Assembly: GCA_041605955.1 (NCBI GenBank)
Contig: JBFIXI010000040.1
Location: 1 to 37,596 of the forward strand
DNA from: JAHEJX01 sp041605955
Lineage (GTDB): Bacteria; Actinomycetota; Acidimicrobiia; Spongiisociales; UBA5794
Length of the DNA: 37,596 bases
Direction of reading: 5' to 3'
The notes under the pieces were generated by a model, which was given only the letters and a program-made list of their open reading frames with translations, had not been told where the DNA came from and searched no databases. The position numbers and the translations under genes were made by a program. Positions within the stretch are counted from its first letter, which is position 1. Each line of letters opens with the position of its first letter. Below, piece after piece: positions 1-10,097 of the stretch.

Positions 1-120
1 CCCACCGCCTCCGGCGGCGGTACCCCTCCCCCCTCCGGAGGGAGCCACCCCCCCGAGAGTCCCCCCGGAGGGGGGAAGGTCCCTACCAGGTGCCGCAGGC
101 ACCGCAGTAGGTAGGGGGGC
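1..120. repeat. GC-rich hairpin cluster, probably the 3' end of an upstream transcription unit
   Basis: Several perfect inverted repeats are stacked here. CCGCC-tcc-GGCGG lies at about 5-17. A CTCC/GGAG palindrome lies at about 31-42. CCCCCC (61-66) pairs with GGGGGG (70-75) across GGA. CCCTACC (81-87) pairs with GGTAGGG (110-116) around an inner GGTGCC-gca-GGCACC hairpin (89-103). No T-run follows, so a plain intrinsic terminator is not demonstrated. It could be a terminator cluster or a REP-like intergenic repeat. No gene is visible. Confidence 0.6.
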
Positions 121-190
121 GACCCCAAACCCGCGACACCCCAACCCGCGACCCCCAACCCCAACGGCGACACCCACCGCCCAACGGAGA
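121..190. repeat. Degenerate tandem repeat (AACCC-GCGAC / CCAACGG-GACA units)
   Basis: Four imperfect units of about 15-20 bases follow each other, built on AACCCGCGAC and then AACGGCGACAC / AACGGAGACAT. The spacing is irregular. It lies between the hairpin cluster and the gltB leader. No coding frame with plausible composition covers it. Its role is unknown. Confidence 0.45.
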
Positions 191-602
191 CATTGCCGAG
201 TTAGTACCTCTCCCGACATTCGGGAACTAGCCGGACCCGTTGTGTCGTTTTCACTGATACCAGGATGACCCCCGGCGTCGGAGCGGTCGAAGCCCTCTGG
301 CCGTGCGTAGGCCGGAGGTCCCCACTCCCGAATGTCCGCAGGAAACAACCGGCGCCGGGCGGTCATCCGCCAGCCTGTATACACGTCAACGCATATATGC
401 AGGCAACTCTCTGCCCAACGCGCCGCTTCACCAGTCAGCGACCGACCGAGGGAGTTTTCTTCATCGAATGGATTTGATCGCAGGCGGGCCGGTCTATGAT
501 GTCTTTTCCGCCTTGGCCGACCAGAGCCTGATCTGGCGTCGAATTTGCGCATACCTGAATCAGGCACCGGTCCGAGGCGACCGATGAGGGGAAGGGCACG
601 AG
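191..602 (+). promoter_or_regulatory. gltB upstream leader with two stem-loops; no gene seen
   Basis: The short frames here overlap one another and do not look like real proteins. A small hairpin CCCGA-cat-TCGGG lies at 212-224. A stem of nine pairs (one G-T wobble) joins 373-381 to 396-404 around a 14-base loop. It sits in an AT-richer patch containing TGTATACA and GCATATATGC. These may be operators or leader structures for gltBD. I see no clear GlnR box and no convincing -35/-10 pair. A strong Shine-Dalgarno (AGGGGAAGG, about 587-595) ends the region. Confidence 0.35.
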
Positions 603-3600
603 ATGCCGACAACGCAGGGCCTGCATCGGGCCGTATTCGAGCACGACTCGTGCGGAGTCAGTTTCGTAGCCCACCTGAAGGGCAAGCGCAGCCACGAGAT
701 CGTCCAACTCGGCATTGGGGCGTTGTGCAACCTCGAACATCGGGGCGCCGAGGGCGCTGACCCCAACACCGGCGACGGAGCCGGCATTCTCATGCAGGTT
801 CCCGACATCTTCTTCCGAGCCGTCGTCGACTTCGAGCTACCGCCCGAGAAGCATTACGCCACCGGCATCGCTTTTCTCCCCCAGGATCCCGACCAGGCGG
901 TGAGGGGCATCGCCGAGATCGAGGCCATCGTCGCCGACGAGGGCATGGTCCTGCACGGCTGGCGCGATGTGCCCGTCAACCCGGCTGGGCTCGGCAAGGC
1001 AGCACTCGAGACGATCCCCACCTTCAAGCAGGTCTTCATATCCAAGCCCGGAGTATCCGGAAAAGACCTCGAGCGCTGGGCATACGTCGTTCGCAAGCGA
1101 ATCGAGCACGAGATCCACCTCGACGCCGGCAAGGACGAAGTCAACGAGGCCATGGGCGGCGCCTCACAGATGCATGACGGCGTCTACTTTCCGTCGCTGT
1201 CCGGCCGTACCTTCGTTTACAAAGGAATGCTGACATCGCCGCAGCTCGGCGACTTCTATCCGGATCTCCATGACGATCGGGTCGTGAGCGCGATGGTGCT
1301 GGTGCATTCCCGGTTCTCGACGAACACATTCCCGAGCTGGCCGCTGGCGCATCCCTACCGGCTGATCGCTCACAACGGCGAGATCAACACCATCCAGGGC
1401 AACCGCAACTTCATGCAATCCCGGGAGACCCTGCTGCACTCGGATCTCATCCCCGGCGACATCGCCCGCATCTTCCCGATCTGCACCCCGGGCGCCTCTG
1501 ACACGGCCGGCTTCGACGAAGCGTTGGAGCTCCTGTACATGGGCGGCTACTCGCTCCCCGAAGCGGTGCTGATGATGATCCCGGAGCCGTGGGAGCGCCA
1601 TGAGCACATGGACGCCGACGTCAAGGCCTACTACGAGTACCACGCCTCCCTCATGGAGCCATGGGACGGGCCGGCCTCGATTGCCTTCACCGACGGCAAG
1701 ATCATCGGCGCCCTCCTCGACCGCAACGGCCTCCGGCCGAGCCGCTACTGGGTGACCGACGACGACCTGGTCGTCATGGCGAGCGAGGTGGGCGTCGCCG
1801 ACATCCCGGCCGCCAGGATCGTCGAGAAGGGCCGCCTCCAGCCGGGCAAGATCTTCTTGATCGACACCATCAAGGGCCGGATCATCCGCGACGACGAGCT
1901 GAAGGCCCAGCTCGCCTCCGAGCGGCCCTACCGAGAGTGGCTCGACCGCCAGCTCCTCCACCTCGACGACGTGGCGCCCGCAGGGCCGGAGCGGTGCGAT
2001 GAAGCACCGCTCCTGCAGCGCCAGCAGACGTTCGGATACACCCACGAGGAGCTCAAGCTGATCCTGGCACCCATGGCTCGCAGCGGGAAGGAGCCACTGG
2101 GTTCGATGGGCACCGACACTCCCCTTGCACCGCTGTCGCAGCGGCCTCGGCTGCTCTACGACTATTTCAAGCAGATGTTCGCCCAGGTGACGAACCCGCC
2201 ACTCGACGCTATCCGGGAGGAGTTGGTGACGTCGCTCCGTTCGTTCATGGGCCCGGAGTCCAACCTTTTCGAGCCGACGGAACGTTCGTGCTCGATGATC
2301 GAGCTCGACAGCCCGATCATCACCAACACTCAATTGGTGCAGCTATTGCACATAGACCAGATCGACACCGTCGAAGGCTTCACCGCCATCGTGCCGGCGC
2401 TGTATGAGTGTGCTCGCGGCGGCGACGGTCTGCGCGACGCGATCGAGAACGTGTTCGCCCACGTCGATCGCCTCATTGAAGAGGGCGTCTCCGGCGTCGT
2501 GCTGTCGGATCGCGGCATGAACGCGGACCTGGCCCCGATCCCCTCGTTGCTGATCACGTCGGCCGTCCACCATCACCTGATCCGCACCAAACAGCGCACC
2601 AAAGTCGGCCTCGTGGTCGAGACCGGCGACGCCCGCGAGGTCCACCATTTGTGCCTGCTGATCGGCTACGGCGCCGCCGCCGTCAACCCCTACGGGGCGC
2701 TCGAAGCGATCGAGCAGATGGTCGCCGACAACGCCCACGACCTCGGACAGCTGGACGTCGAGGAAGCCAAGGCCAACTACGTGAAGGCCGCCGGCCAGGG
2801 CATCCTCAAGGTGATGTCCAAGATGGGCATCTCCACGGTCGCCTCGTACACCGGAGCCCAGATCTTCGAGGCGATCGGGATCGGGGAAGAGCTGGTCGAC
2901 TACTACTTCACCGGCACGGTGAGCCGCCTCGGGGGCATCGCCCTCGATGTCGTAGCCGAGGAGGTTGCCAGACGGCATCGCATCGCTTTCAACCCGATCC
3001 CCGAACAGCGGGCCCACCGTGAGCTGGATGCCGGAGGCGAATATCAGTGGCGGCGCGAGGGCGAGTTCCACCTCTTCAACCCGGAGACGGTCTACAGGCT
3101 GCAGCACTCGACCCGTTCGGGCCGTTACGACTTGTTCAAGCAGTACACGGCCATGGTCAACGACCAGGCGGAGAACCTGGGCACGCTGCGCGGCCTCTTT
3201 CGCCTCCGCACCGAGGGCCGGGCCCCGATCCCCATCGACGAGGTCGAGCCGGTGGCGGAGATCGTCAAGCGCTTTTCCACCGGGGCGATGTCGTACGGCT
3301 CGATCTCCAGGGAAGCCCACGAGACGCTCGCCATCGCCATGAACCGCATCGGCGGCAAGTCCAACACCGGCGAAGGCGGCGAAGACGCGGATCGATTCAC
3401 CCCCGACCCCAACGGCGACTCGCGCCGCAGCGCCATCAAGCAAGTCGCCTCGGGCCGATTCGGAGTCACTTCCGAGTACCTGGTAAACGCGGACGACCTC
3501 CAAATCAAGATGGCTCAGGGAGCCAAGCCCGGCGAGGGCGGCCAGCTGCCGGGCCACAAGGTCTATCCGTGGATCGCGGCGACCCGCCACTCCACGCCCG

Positions 3601-5189
3601 GCGTCGGCCTGATATCGCCGCCGCCCCACCACGACATCTACTCCATCGAGGACATCAAACAACTCATCCACGATCTCAAGAACGCCAACCCCGATGCCCG
3701 GGTCCACGTCAAGCTCGTGGCTCAAATGGGAGTCGGCACGGTGGCAGCGGGCGTCGCCAAAGCGAAGTCGGACGTGGTCCTCATCTCGGGCCACGACGGC
3801 GGGACCGGCGCCTCGCCCCTCACCTCGCTGAAGCACGCCGGGGGGCCATGGGAGCTCGGCCTCGCCGAGACGCAGCAAACCCTGCTGCTCAACGAGTTGC
3901 GGGACCGCATCGTCGTGCAAGTCGACGGCCAGCTCAAGACCGGGCGGGACGTGATGATCGCCGCGCTGTTGGGTGCCGACGAGTTTGGCTTCGCCACGGC
4001 GCCGTTGGTGGTGTCGGGCTGCATCATGATGCGGGTGTGCCACCTCGACACGTGTCCGGTCGGCATCGCCACGCAAAACCCCGAGCTGCGCAAGAAGTTC
4101 TCCGGCAAAGCCGAGTTCGTCGTCAACTTTATGGAGTATGTCGCCGAGGAGGTGCGCGAGCTGCTCGCCGAGCTCGGTTTCCGCACGCTCAACGAGGCGA
4201 TCGGCCGCGCCGAGTTGCTCGACACCACGGCAGCCGTCGCCCACTGGAAAGCCGGCGGACTCGACCTGTCGCCGATCTTCCATGTGCCGGAGCTCGCGGA
4301 CGACGCGCCGCGGCACAACACAACCACGCAGGAGCACGGCCTCCAGCACGCCCTTGATCAAACGCTCATCCAGCTGGCGGAAGGCGCCATCAACGACGGG
4401 ACCCCGGTGAAGCTCGAGCTACCGATCCGCAACGTGAACCTCACCGTCGGAACGATGCTCGGGCACCACGTCACCAAGAAGCACGGCGGCCGGGGTCTCC
4501 CCGACGACACCATCACCGTCAACTTCTTCGGTTCGGCGGGAATGAGTTTCGGGGCGTTCCTTCCGAGGGGCATAACCCTCAACCTCACCGGCGACGCCAA
4601 CGACTACGTCGGGAAGGGCCTCTCGGGAGGCCGGATTGTGGTCAAGACGCCGACAGACGCCGGCTTCGTCCCCGAAGAGAACATCATCGCAGGCAACGTC
4701 ATCCTGTACGGCGCCACCTCCGGCGAGGTGTTCATCCAGGGCATCGTCGGCGAGCGCTTCTGCGTCCGCAACAGCGGGGCGACGGCCGTCGTCGAAGGCG
4801 TCGGCGACCACGGCTGCGAGTACATGACCGGGGGGCGTGCCATCATCCTTGGTCCCACCGGCCGCAATTTCGCCGCCGGCATGTCGGGCGGCATCGCCTA
4901 CGTCCTGGACGTCTACGGCGACTTCGCCACCAAGGTCAACACCGAGATGGTCGACCTCGATCCCCTCGATGCCGACGACGAACACTTCCTACGGGATCGC
5001 ATCGAAGCGCACCTCAAGGAGACGGAATCGAGCGTGGCCGCCAAGCTGCTGAGCAGCTGGGCGGACAGCCTGGGCCGCTTCGTGAAGGTGATGCCCAAGG
5101 ACTACAAACGGGTGCTCATGGCCGCCAAAGCGGCCGAGGAGCGTGGCGAGGACCCGATGACGGCGATCATGGCAAGTGCCCATGGCTGA
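603..5189 (+). CDS. gltB: Glutamate synthase (NADPH) large subunit
   Basis: Catalyses the glutamine amidotransferase and synthase steps of glutamine + 2-oxoglutarate to two glutamates. The 1528 residues match the family. The nucleophile is Cys17 in HDSCGV, exposed after removal of a 16-residue propeptide, as usual for GltB. Order of domains: class II glutaminase (about 17-420), central domain (about 480-770), FMN-binding synthase barrel (about 830-1200), then the GXGXG beta-helix (about 1260-1460). The 3Fe-4S ligands are Cys1140, Cys1146 and Cys1151 (C-x5-C-x4-C, in the CPVGIATQ region). ATG 603 is supported by AGGGGAAGG seven bases upstream. gltD follows after 23 bases on the same strand, so the two form an operon. 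No defects seen. Confidence 0.97.
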   Translation: MPTTQGLHRAVFEHDSCGVSFVAHLKGKRSHEIVQLGIGALCNLEHRGAEGADPNTGDGAGILMQVPDIFFRAVVDFELPPEKHYATGIAFLPQDPDQAVRGIAEIEAIVADEGMVLHGWRDVPVNPAGLGKAALETIPTFKQVFISKPGVSGKDLERWAYVVRKRIEHEIHLDAGKDEVNEAMGGASQMHDGVYFPSLSGRTFVYKGMLTSPQLGDFYPDLHDDRVVSAMVLVHSRFSTNTFPSWPLAHPYRLIAHNGEINTIQGNRNFMQSRETLLHSDLIPGDIARIFPICTPGASDTAGFDEALELLYMGGYSLPEAVLMMIPEPWERHEHMDADVKAYYEYHASLMEPWDGPASIAFTDGKIIGALLDRNGLRPSRYWVTDDDLVVMASEVGVADIPAARIVEKGRLQPGKIFLIDTIKGRIIRDDELKAQLASERPYREWLDRQLLHLDDVAPAGPERCDEAPLLQRQQTFGYTHEELKLILAPMARSGKEPLGSMGTDTPLAPLSQRPRLLYDYFKQMFAQVTNPPLDAIREELVTSLRSFMGPESNLFEPTERSCSMIELDSPIITNTQLVQLLHIDQIDTVEGFTAIVPALYECARGGDGLRDAIENVFAHVDRLIEEGVSGVVLSDRGMNADLAPIPSLLITSAVHHHLIRTKQRTKVGLVVETGDAREVHHLCLLIGYGAAAVNPYGALEAIEQMVADNAHDLGQLDVEEAKANYVKAAGQGILKVMSKMGISTVASYTGAQIFEAIGIGEELVDYYFTGTVSRLGGIALDVVAEEVARRHRIAFNPIPEQRAHRELDAGGEYQWRREGEFHLFNPETVYRLQHSTRSGRYDLFKQYTAMVNDQAENLGTLRGLFRLRTEGRAPIPIDEVEPVAEIVKRFSTGAMSYGSISREAHETLAIAMNRIGGKSNTGEGGEDADRFTPDPNGDSRRSAIKQVASGRFGVTSEYLVNADDLQIKMAQGAKPGEGGQLPGHKVYPWIAATRHSTPGVGLISPPPHHDIYSIEDIKQLIHDLKNANPDARVHVKLVAQMGVGTVAAGVAKAKSDVVLISGHDGGTGASPLTSLKHAGGPWELGLAETQQTLLLNELRDRIVVQVDGQLKTGRDVMIAALLGADEFGFATAPLVVSGCIMMRVCHLDTCPVGIATQNPELRKKFSGKAEFVVNFMEYVAEEVRELLAELGFRTLNEAIGRAELLDTTAAVAHWKAGGLDLSPIFHVPELADDAPRHNTTTQEHGLQHALDQTLIQLAEGAINDGTPVKLELPIRNVNLTVGTMLGHHVTKKHGGRGLPDDTITVNFFGSAGMSFGAFLPRGITLNLTGDANDYVGKGLSGGRIVVKTPTDAGFVPEENIIAGNVILYGATSGEVFIQGIVGERFCVRNSGATAVVEGVGDHGCEYMTGGRAIILGPTGRNFAAGMSGGIAYVLDVYGDFATKVNTEMVDLDPLDADDEHFLRDRIEAHLKETESSVAAKLLSSWADSLGRFVKVMPKDYKRVLMAAKAAEERGEDPMTAIMASAHG

Positions 5190-5212
5190 GCCGCTCACCA
5201 AGGACCGAGCCG

Positions 5213-6676
<1,464 letters not shown>

Positions 6677-6687
6677 CAGCTGTATTG

Positions 6688-6708
6688 GGCGCCACCTAAG
6701 TGGTCGCC
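6688..6708. other. Stem-loop after gltD
   Basis: GGCGCCAC and GTGGTCGCC pair with one bulged base around a CTAA loop. No T-run follows, so it may be a weak or processed gltBD 3' end. It could instead be an operator for the gene starting at 6728, whose -10 box lies seven bases beyond it. Confidence 0.35.
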
Positions 6709-6714
6709 GCTGAG

Positions 6715-6720
6715 TACTGT
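6715..6720 (+). promoter_or_regulatory. Candidate -10 box TACTGT for a leaderless start
   Basis: TACTGT fits TANNNT and ends seven bases before ATG 6728. There is no Shine-Dalgarno, so transcription would start at or next to the start codon. Confidence 0.45.
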
Positions 6721-6727
6721 CCTGGTC

Positions 6728-7186
6728 ATGCCGGTCATAGTTGTCGGAGCAGACACGCCGTTGGGCAGAGCCGCTCTCGACGCGCTCTTGCCCCGTGAGG
6801 GGGAGGTGAGAGCTTTCGTGTCCTCTCCCGACGAGGCTGCCCGATTGCGCGACCGCGGCGTCAAAGTGGCTCTGGGCGATGTGTCCGATGGATCCCACGT
6901 CGGCGGGGCAGCCCTCAATGCCTACTGTGCGGTCCTCATCGGCGAGGCGGCGACCGATGCCCGGGAGCGCTCATTCGCCGCCGACCCGACTGGAGTCCTC
7001 GACGCGTGGGCCGAGGGCCTCAACGACGCCCAGGTCAGTCGGGTCATTGTCGTTTGGGACGATCCGCCCGCTACCGGCATGGCAAGATTTGCGGCCGAGA
7101 CCGTTGTCGTGGGAGTCGCCGGGCGCCGCGCTGACTCGATCGGCGCCGACGTCGTCGGCCTCGAAGAAGTGGCCGAGCTGCCCTGA
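6728..7186 (+). CDS. Short NAD(P)-binding Rossmann-like protein, function unknown
   Basis: A 152-residue protein that opens with VIVVGADTPLGRAALDALL, a beta-alpha-beta nucleotide-binding start like that of NmrA/atypical SDR proteins. It continues with RAFVSSPDEAARLRDRGVKV and GDVSD, the usual strand-2 and strand-3 pattern. It is only about half the length of a typical NmrA protein and has no YxxxK pair, so it is probably a nucleotide-binding or sensor-like relic rather than a standard dehydrogenase. The start has no Shine-Dalgarno but carries TACTGT seven bases upstream. It is convergent with the acetyltransferase gene. I do not recognise a specific function. Confidence 0.7.
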   Translation: MPVIVVGADTPLGRAALDALLPREGEVRAFVSSPDEAARLRDRGVKVALGDVSDGSHVGGAALNAYCAVLIGEAATDARERSFAADPTGVLDAWAEGLNDAQVSRVIVVWDDPPATGMARFAAETVVVGVAGRRADSIGADVVGLEEVAELP

Positions 7187-7245
7187 GTTGCCGGCAGGTG
7201 CTCCGGACCTGGGCTGGCGCGCCGATCAGCGCAGATGGCTCCTAG

Positions 7246-8463
7246 CTAGAACACCTCGTGGCAACACGGTGCCGTGTCCGAGCGCAGTGCAGCTGCCAGG
7301 CGGCGAACAGCTCCCGGCTCGCCGTCGATGCGGCCTACACGAGCCAATATCGACGCATCTCCGCCCCCCAGATAGAGGCTGGCGAGAGCTGCCACGTCGA
7401 GCACTACGTCCGGTTCCTCGTCGGTGGGCACGCACACGGCGCCTTCCGGAGAGCATTCGAGGTGAAATGTGCCATCGGCCAGGTGCAGATGGTCGGTCAC
7501 GCAGATCGTGAGCGCGTCGCTCGTCCCGTACCCGCGTGCCTCCAGGGCGGCGGGCACATCGACGAGGCGCACGTACATGCCGTCGACTACTCGGCGCCGC
7601 ACCACCCGCGGGTTGGCAACCTGCCACGGCAGCTCGAAGTCGAGGGGCAGGTTGGTTGCAGAGACATTGGGAAAGAGGTCGATAGAGCACAGCAGCGACC
7701 ACAGGCTCAGCCGAGCCGCCGCATCCAACCCGACCAGCTCCTCGACCCGCACGTCACCGGCGGCCACCGCATGGGTCCATTCCGCCTTTTGCCGGTAGGT
7801 GGCAAAACCGACCGGGCGCCCCGCCCGACGCGCCACGACGTAGCGGCGCTCCGAGGCCCCCTGCCGCCACTCCTCGGGATCTCTGAAGTGGCGGTGTTCC
7901 CACCACACGTCGGATCGTCCGAGCTGGCCGGGACGTTGCAGATAGACATCCGAGTAGATGCCGGGGAAGATCTTGCGGGCTGCCGCCACGTCGATGAGCC
8001 GTACCTCGTCGGGCGCCGGGGGGATCCCCACGGTCTTGGCGTCGATGTCGACGTGGAAGGTGGGGGCGGCATCCGCGTACCCGTACCGCCCATAGATCGA
8101 TGACTCGGAGGCCCAGAGCCCAGACAGGGCCTCCCCCCGCTGGCGACAGTCTGCGAAATGGGCCCGCATCAGCTCGGTCAGCAAGCCGCGCCGCCGGTGC
8201 GTTGGCAGAACGGAAACCATGGTCAATCCCGCCATCTCGGTTGCGATGCCGCCCGGCAGGCTCACCTCGAAGTTGAAAGCGGCCGCCGTCCCGACGAGCT
8301 CATCACCTTCGAACGGGACGTAGGTGCGCCCCAGGTCCACCTGGTCGAGAAACCGCGCCTGGGCCGCCTCGTCTTCAGTGGCGTCTCCCCCGAAGGCCCG
8401 ATTGACCAACCGACGAAACGCCGGCACCTCCTCGGCGACGATCGGACGTATCTCCACATCCAT
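7246..8463 (-). CDS. Eis-family GNAT N-acetyltransferase
   Basis: 405 residues with the three-part Eis layout: an N-terminal GNAT domain, a second degenerate GNAT domain, and a C-terminal SCP2-like domain (about 290-405). The acetyl-CoA motif is VLPTHRRRGLLTELM (about 85-99). Tyr124 in SIYGRYGYA corresponds to the general acid of mycobacterial Eis (established there). The chain ends in HEVF, so the terminal carboxylate is on Phe, as in M. tuberculosis Eis, where it acts as the base. Eis proteins acetylate amines, including aminoglycosides; the substrate here is unknown. An in-frame TTG lies at 8472, but ATG 8463 is preferred because TAGCTT lies seven bases upstream and overlaps the TTG. Confidence 0.88.
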   Translation of the reverse strand: MDVEIRPIVAEEVPAFRRLVNRAFGGDATEDEAAQARFLDQVDLGRTYVPFEGDELVGTAAAFNFEVSLPGGIATEMAGLTMVSVLPTHRRRGLLTELMRAHFADCRQRGEALSGLWASESSIYGRYGYADAAPTFHVDIDAKTVGIPPAPDEVRLIDVAAARKIFPGIYSDVYLQRPGQLGRSDVWWEHRHFRDPEEWRQGASERRYVVARRAGRPVGFATYRQKAEWTHAVAAGDVRVEELVGLDAAARLSLWSLLCSIDLFPNVSATNLPLDFELPWQVANPRVVRRRVVDGMYVRLVDVPAALEARGYGTSDALTICVTDHLHLADGTFHLECSPEGAVCVPTDEEPDVVLDVAALASLYLGGGDASILARVGRIDGEPGAVRRLAAALRSDTAPCCHEVF

Positions 8464-8470
8464 GGTGCCC

Positions 8471-8476
8471 AAGCTA
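8471..8476 (-). promoter_or_regulatory. Candidate -10 box TAGCTT, leaderless start of the Eis-like gene
   Basis: Read on the minus strand, TAGCTT is followed by seven bases and ATG 8463. No Shine-Dalgarno is present. Confidence 0.4.
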
Positions 8477-8542
8477 CTGCACCACCGCGTGGGGCGGTGC
8501 TCCTGCCCAGACCGGCGACTTCGACCGTCGAGGGCTGCGGTC

Positions 8543-8548
8543 TAGTGT
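8543..8548 (+). promoter_or_regulatory. Candidate -10 box TAGTGT for the LLM oxidoreductase
   Basis: TAGTGT with a weak -35 (TTCGAC, 8520-8525, 17-base spacer) would put the transcript start near 8555. That is before the GGAGG at 8572-8576 and ATG 8580, and it excludes the upstream in-frame GTG 8547 as the start. Confidence 0.4.
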
Positions 8549-8579
8549 GCGCACACAGCAACCGCTCTCATGGAGGACT

Positions 8580-9359
8580 ATGAGCCAGATCAGCATTGCC
8601 GTGCAGTTCCACCCCCAACACGCCGATTACTCCGCCATCCGCGACGGGGTCGAACGCGCCGAGGAGATGGGCGTCGATATCGCCTACAACTGGGATCACT
8701 TCTACCCGCTGTACGGCGAGCCCGATGGCAAGCATTTCGAATGCTGGACCATGCTGGGCGCCTGGGCCGAGCGGACGTCGCGCATCAGGATCGGGCCGCT
8801 GGTGACGTGCAACAGCTATCGCAATCCCCAGCTGCTGGCCGACATGGCACGTACCGTCGATCACATCTCGGGAGGTCGGCTCATCTTCGGCATCGGCTCC
8901 GGCTGGTTCGAACGCGACTACGTCGAGTACGGCTACGAGTTCGGCACTGCAGCCAATCGGCTGCAGGACCTCAAGCGAGATCTCCCGAAGATCAAGGAGC
9001 GCTGGGCCAAGCTGAATCCGCCGCCGACCCGTGAAATCCCCATCCTCATCGGCGGCGGCGGTGAGAAGGTCACACTGCGACTGGTCGCCCAGCACGCCGA
9101 CATGTGGCACTACTTCGGATCGCCGGGCTCGATGGCAACCAAGCTCGAGATCCTGCGCGGTCACTGCGAAGCCGTCGGCCGCGACTACGACGACATCGAG
9201 AAGAGTGTCGGCATCGACTGGGAGAAGGTCAGCGATGTCAGCAAGCTCGGCGACGAGTTCTACGACCTCGGCTTTCGCCAGTTCACGTTCGGTGTCAACG
9301 GGCCCGACTATGAGCTGGGCTTCATCAAGGAATGGCTCGACTGGCGGGACAGGAAATAG
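8580..9359 (+). CDS. LLM-class (F420-type) flavin-dependent oxidoreductase
   Basis: A 259-residue bacterial-luciferase-like TIM barrel. Features typical of the F420-dependent branch: YNWDHFYPLY near the N-terminus, LGAWAERTSRIRIGPLVTC, the DHISGGRLIFGIGSGWFERD segment that carries the conserved glycines, and IPILIGGGGEKVTLRLVAQHADMWH toward the C-terminus. These enzymes move hydride between reduced F420 (or FMNH2) and varied substrates; the substrate cannot be told from sequence. GGAGG lies just before ATG 8580; the in-frame GTG 8547 overlaps a -10 box and is rejected. It faces the split-barrel gene across a short hairpin. Confidence 0.88.
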   Translation: MSQISIAVQFHPQHADYSAIRDGVERAEEMGVDIAYNWDHFYPLYGEPDGKHFECWTMLGAWAERTSRIRIGPLVTCNSYRNPQLLADMARTVDHISGGRLIFGIGSGWFERDYVEYGYEFGTAANRLQDLKRDLPKIKERWAKLNPPPTREIPILIGGGGEKVTLRLVAQHADMWHYFGSPGSMATKLEILRGHCEAVGRDYDDIEKSVGIDWEKVSDVSKLGDEFYDLGFRQFTFGVNGPDYELGFIKEWLDWRDRK

Positions 9360-9371
9360 CTCACGGACCGA

Positions 9372-9392
9372 GCCGACCGCTGTACGGTCAGC
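9372..9392. terminator. Hairpin between convergent genes
   Basis: GACCG (9375-9379) pairs with CGGTC (9385-9389) around CTGTA, with outer GC/GC pairs after one mismatch. It lies between the convergent stops at 9359 and 9393. No T-run is seen, so termination activity is only inferred from position. Confidence 0.4.
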
Positions 9393-10064
9393 TCATCGCC
9401 TGTAGTTGGTTACGTTGGGCGGCGGCGCCACCCCCGGCAGCACTCGTTCATCGCCGATAGGCGCACCCGGCACGAGGGTGATCGGGACGACTCCCGCCCA
9501 AATGGGCAGGTCGGAGTCGGCCTCGTCGTCGACCGGACCTCCGGTCCGGATCTTTGCAGATGCTTCGGCTATGTCGAGGGCGGCCACCGACGTGCCTGTG
9601 ATCTCTTTGTCGGTCACCGGACGTGACTCCGCCCAGCGCCCCCTGACGATGTGATTGGTAATGGCTTCCAAGGCAGCCAGCTTCTCGGCCGGGCTCTCCA
9701 CGAGACGGGGAACCCCGATGACCACCACGGACCGATAGTTCATCGAGTTGTGGAAAGCGCTGCGAGCGATGACCAGACCGTCGAGCAGCGTCACCGTCAC
9801 GCATACCTCGTCTCCCGTGTTCATCGCCCGCAGCAGGCGGCTCGCCGGCGAGCCGTGGAAATACAAGGTGTCCCCCACTCGAGTGTGAATCGTCGGTATC
9901 ACCACCGGATACCCGTCGGGGGCCACTATCCCTACGTGGCAGTAGAGCGCCTCGTCGAGAATGGAGTCGATCTGCGTGCGGTCGTAGCTGCCCCGTTCCG
10001 GTAACCGGCGAACCCGGGTGCGTTCGGTGGGCGCTTCCATGCCGAGCAACTCTAAACCGCTCAT
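9393..10064 (-). CDS. Pyridoxamine 5'-phosphate oxidase-like FMN split-barrel protein (NimA-like)
   Basis: 223 residues of the flavin-binding split beta-barrel family, closest in pattern to the NimA-like group. Recognisable segments are YDRTQIDSILDEALYCHVG, the VVIPTIHTRVGDTLYFHG strand pair and the ASRLLRAM flavin phosphate region. FHNSMNYRSVVVIG and a WAGVVPI C-terminal strand follow. NimA-like members bind flavin or heme and some reduce nitro groups; no substrate can be assigned. ATG 10064 is preferred over in-frame starts up to 10160 because a GATAAT -10 box (10092-10097) lies inside the longer frame and GGGGTGAG precedes the ATG. Confidence 0.83.
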   Translation of the reverse strand: MSGLELLGMEAPTERTRVRRLPERGSYDRTQIDSILDEALYCHVGIVAPDGYPVVIPTIHTRVGDTLYFHGSPASRLLRAMNTGDEVCVTVTLLDGLVIARSAFHNSMNYRSVVVIGVPRLVESPAEKLAALEAITNHIVRGRWAESRPVTDKEITGTSVAALDIAEASAKIRTGGPVDDEADSDLPIWAGVVPITLVPGAPIGDERVLPGVAPPPNVTNYRR

Positions 10065-10091
10065 GCTCACCCCGGTCTCGCCGCCAAGAGG

Positions 10092-10097
10092 ATTATC
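10092..10097 (-). promoter_or_regulatory. Candidate -10 box GATAAT for the split-barrel gene
   Basis: Minus-strand GATAAT within a TAGTGATAAT context, about 28 bases before ATG 10064. It leaves room for a short leader that contains GGGGTGAG. No clear -35 was found. Confidence 0.35.

Noticed and set aside
2343..4361. 672-residue open frame antisense to gltB
   Set aside because: It mirrors gltB codons, has no recognisable domain and is a GC-rich shadow frame. The 389-residue antisense frame at 1164-2333 is the same.
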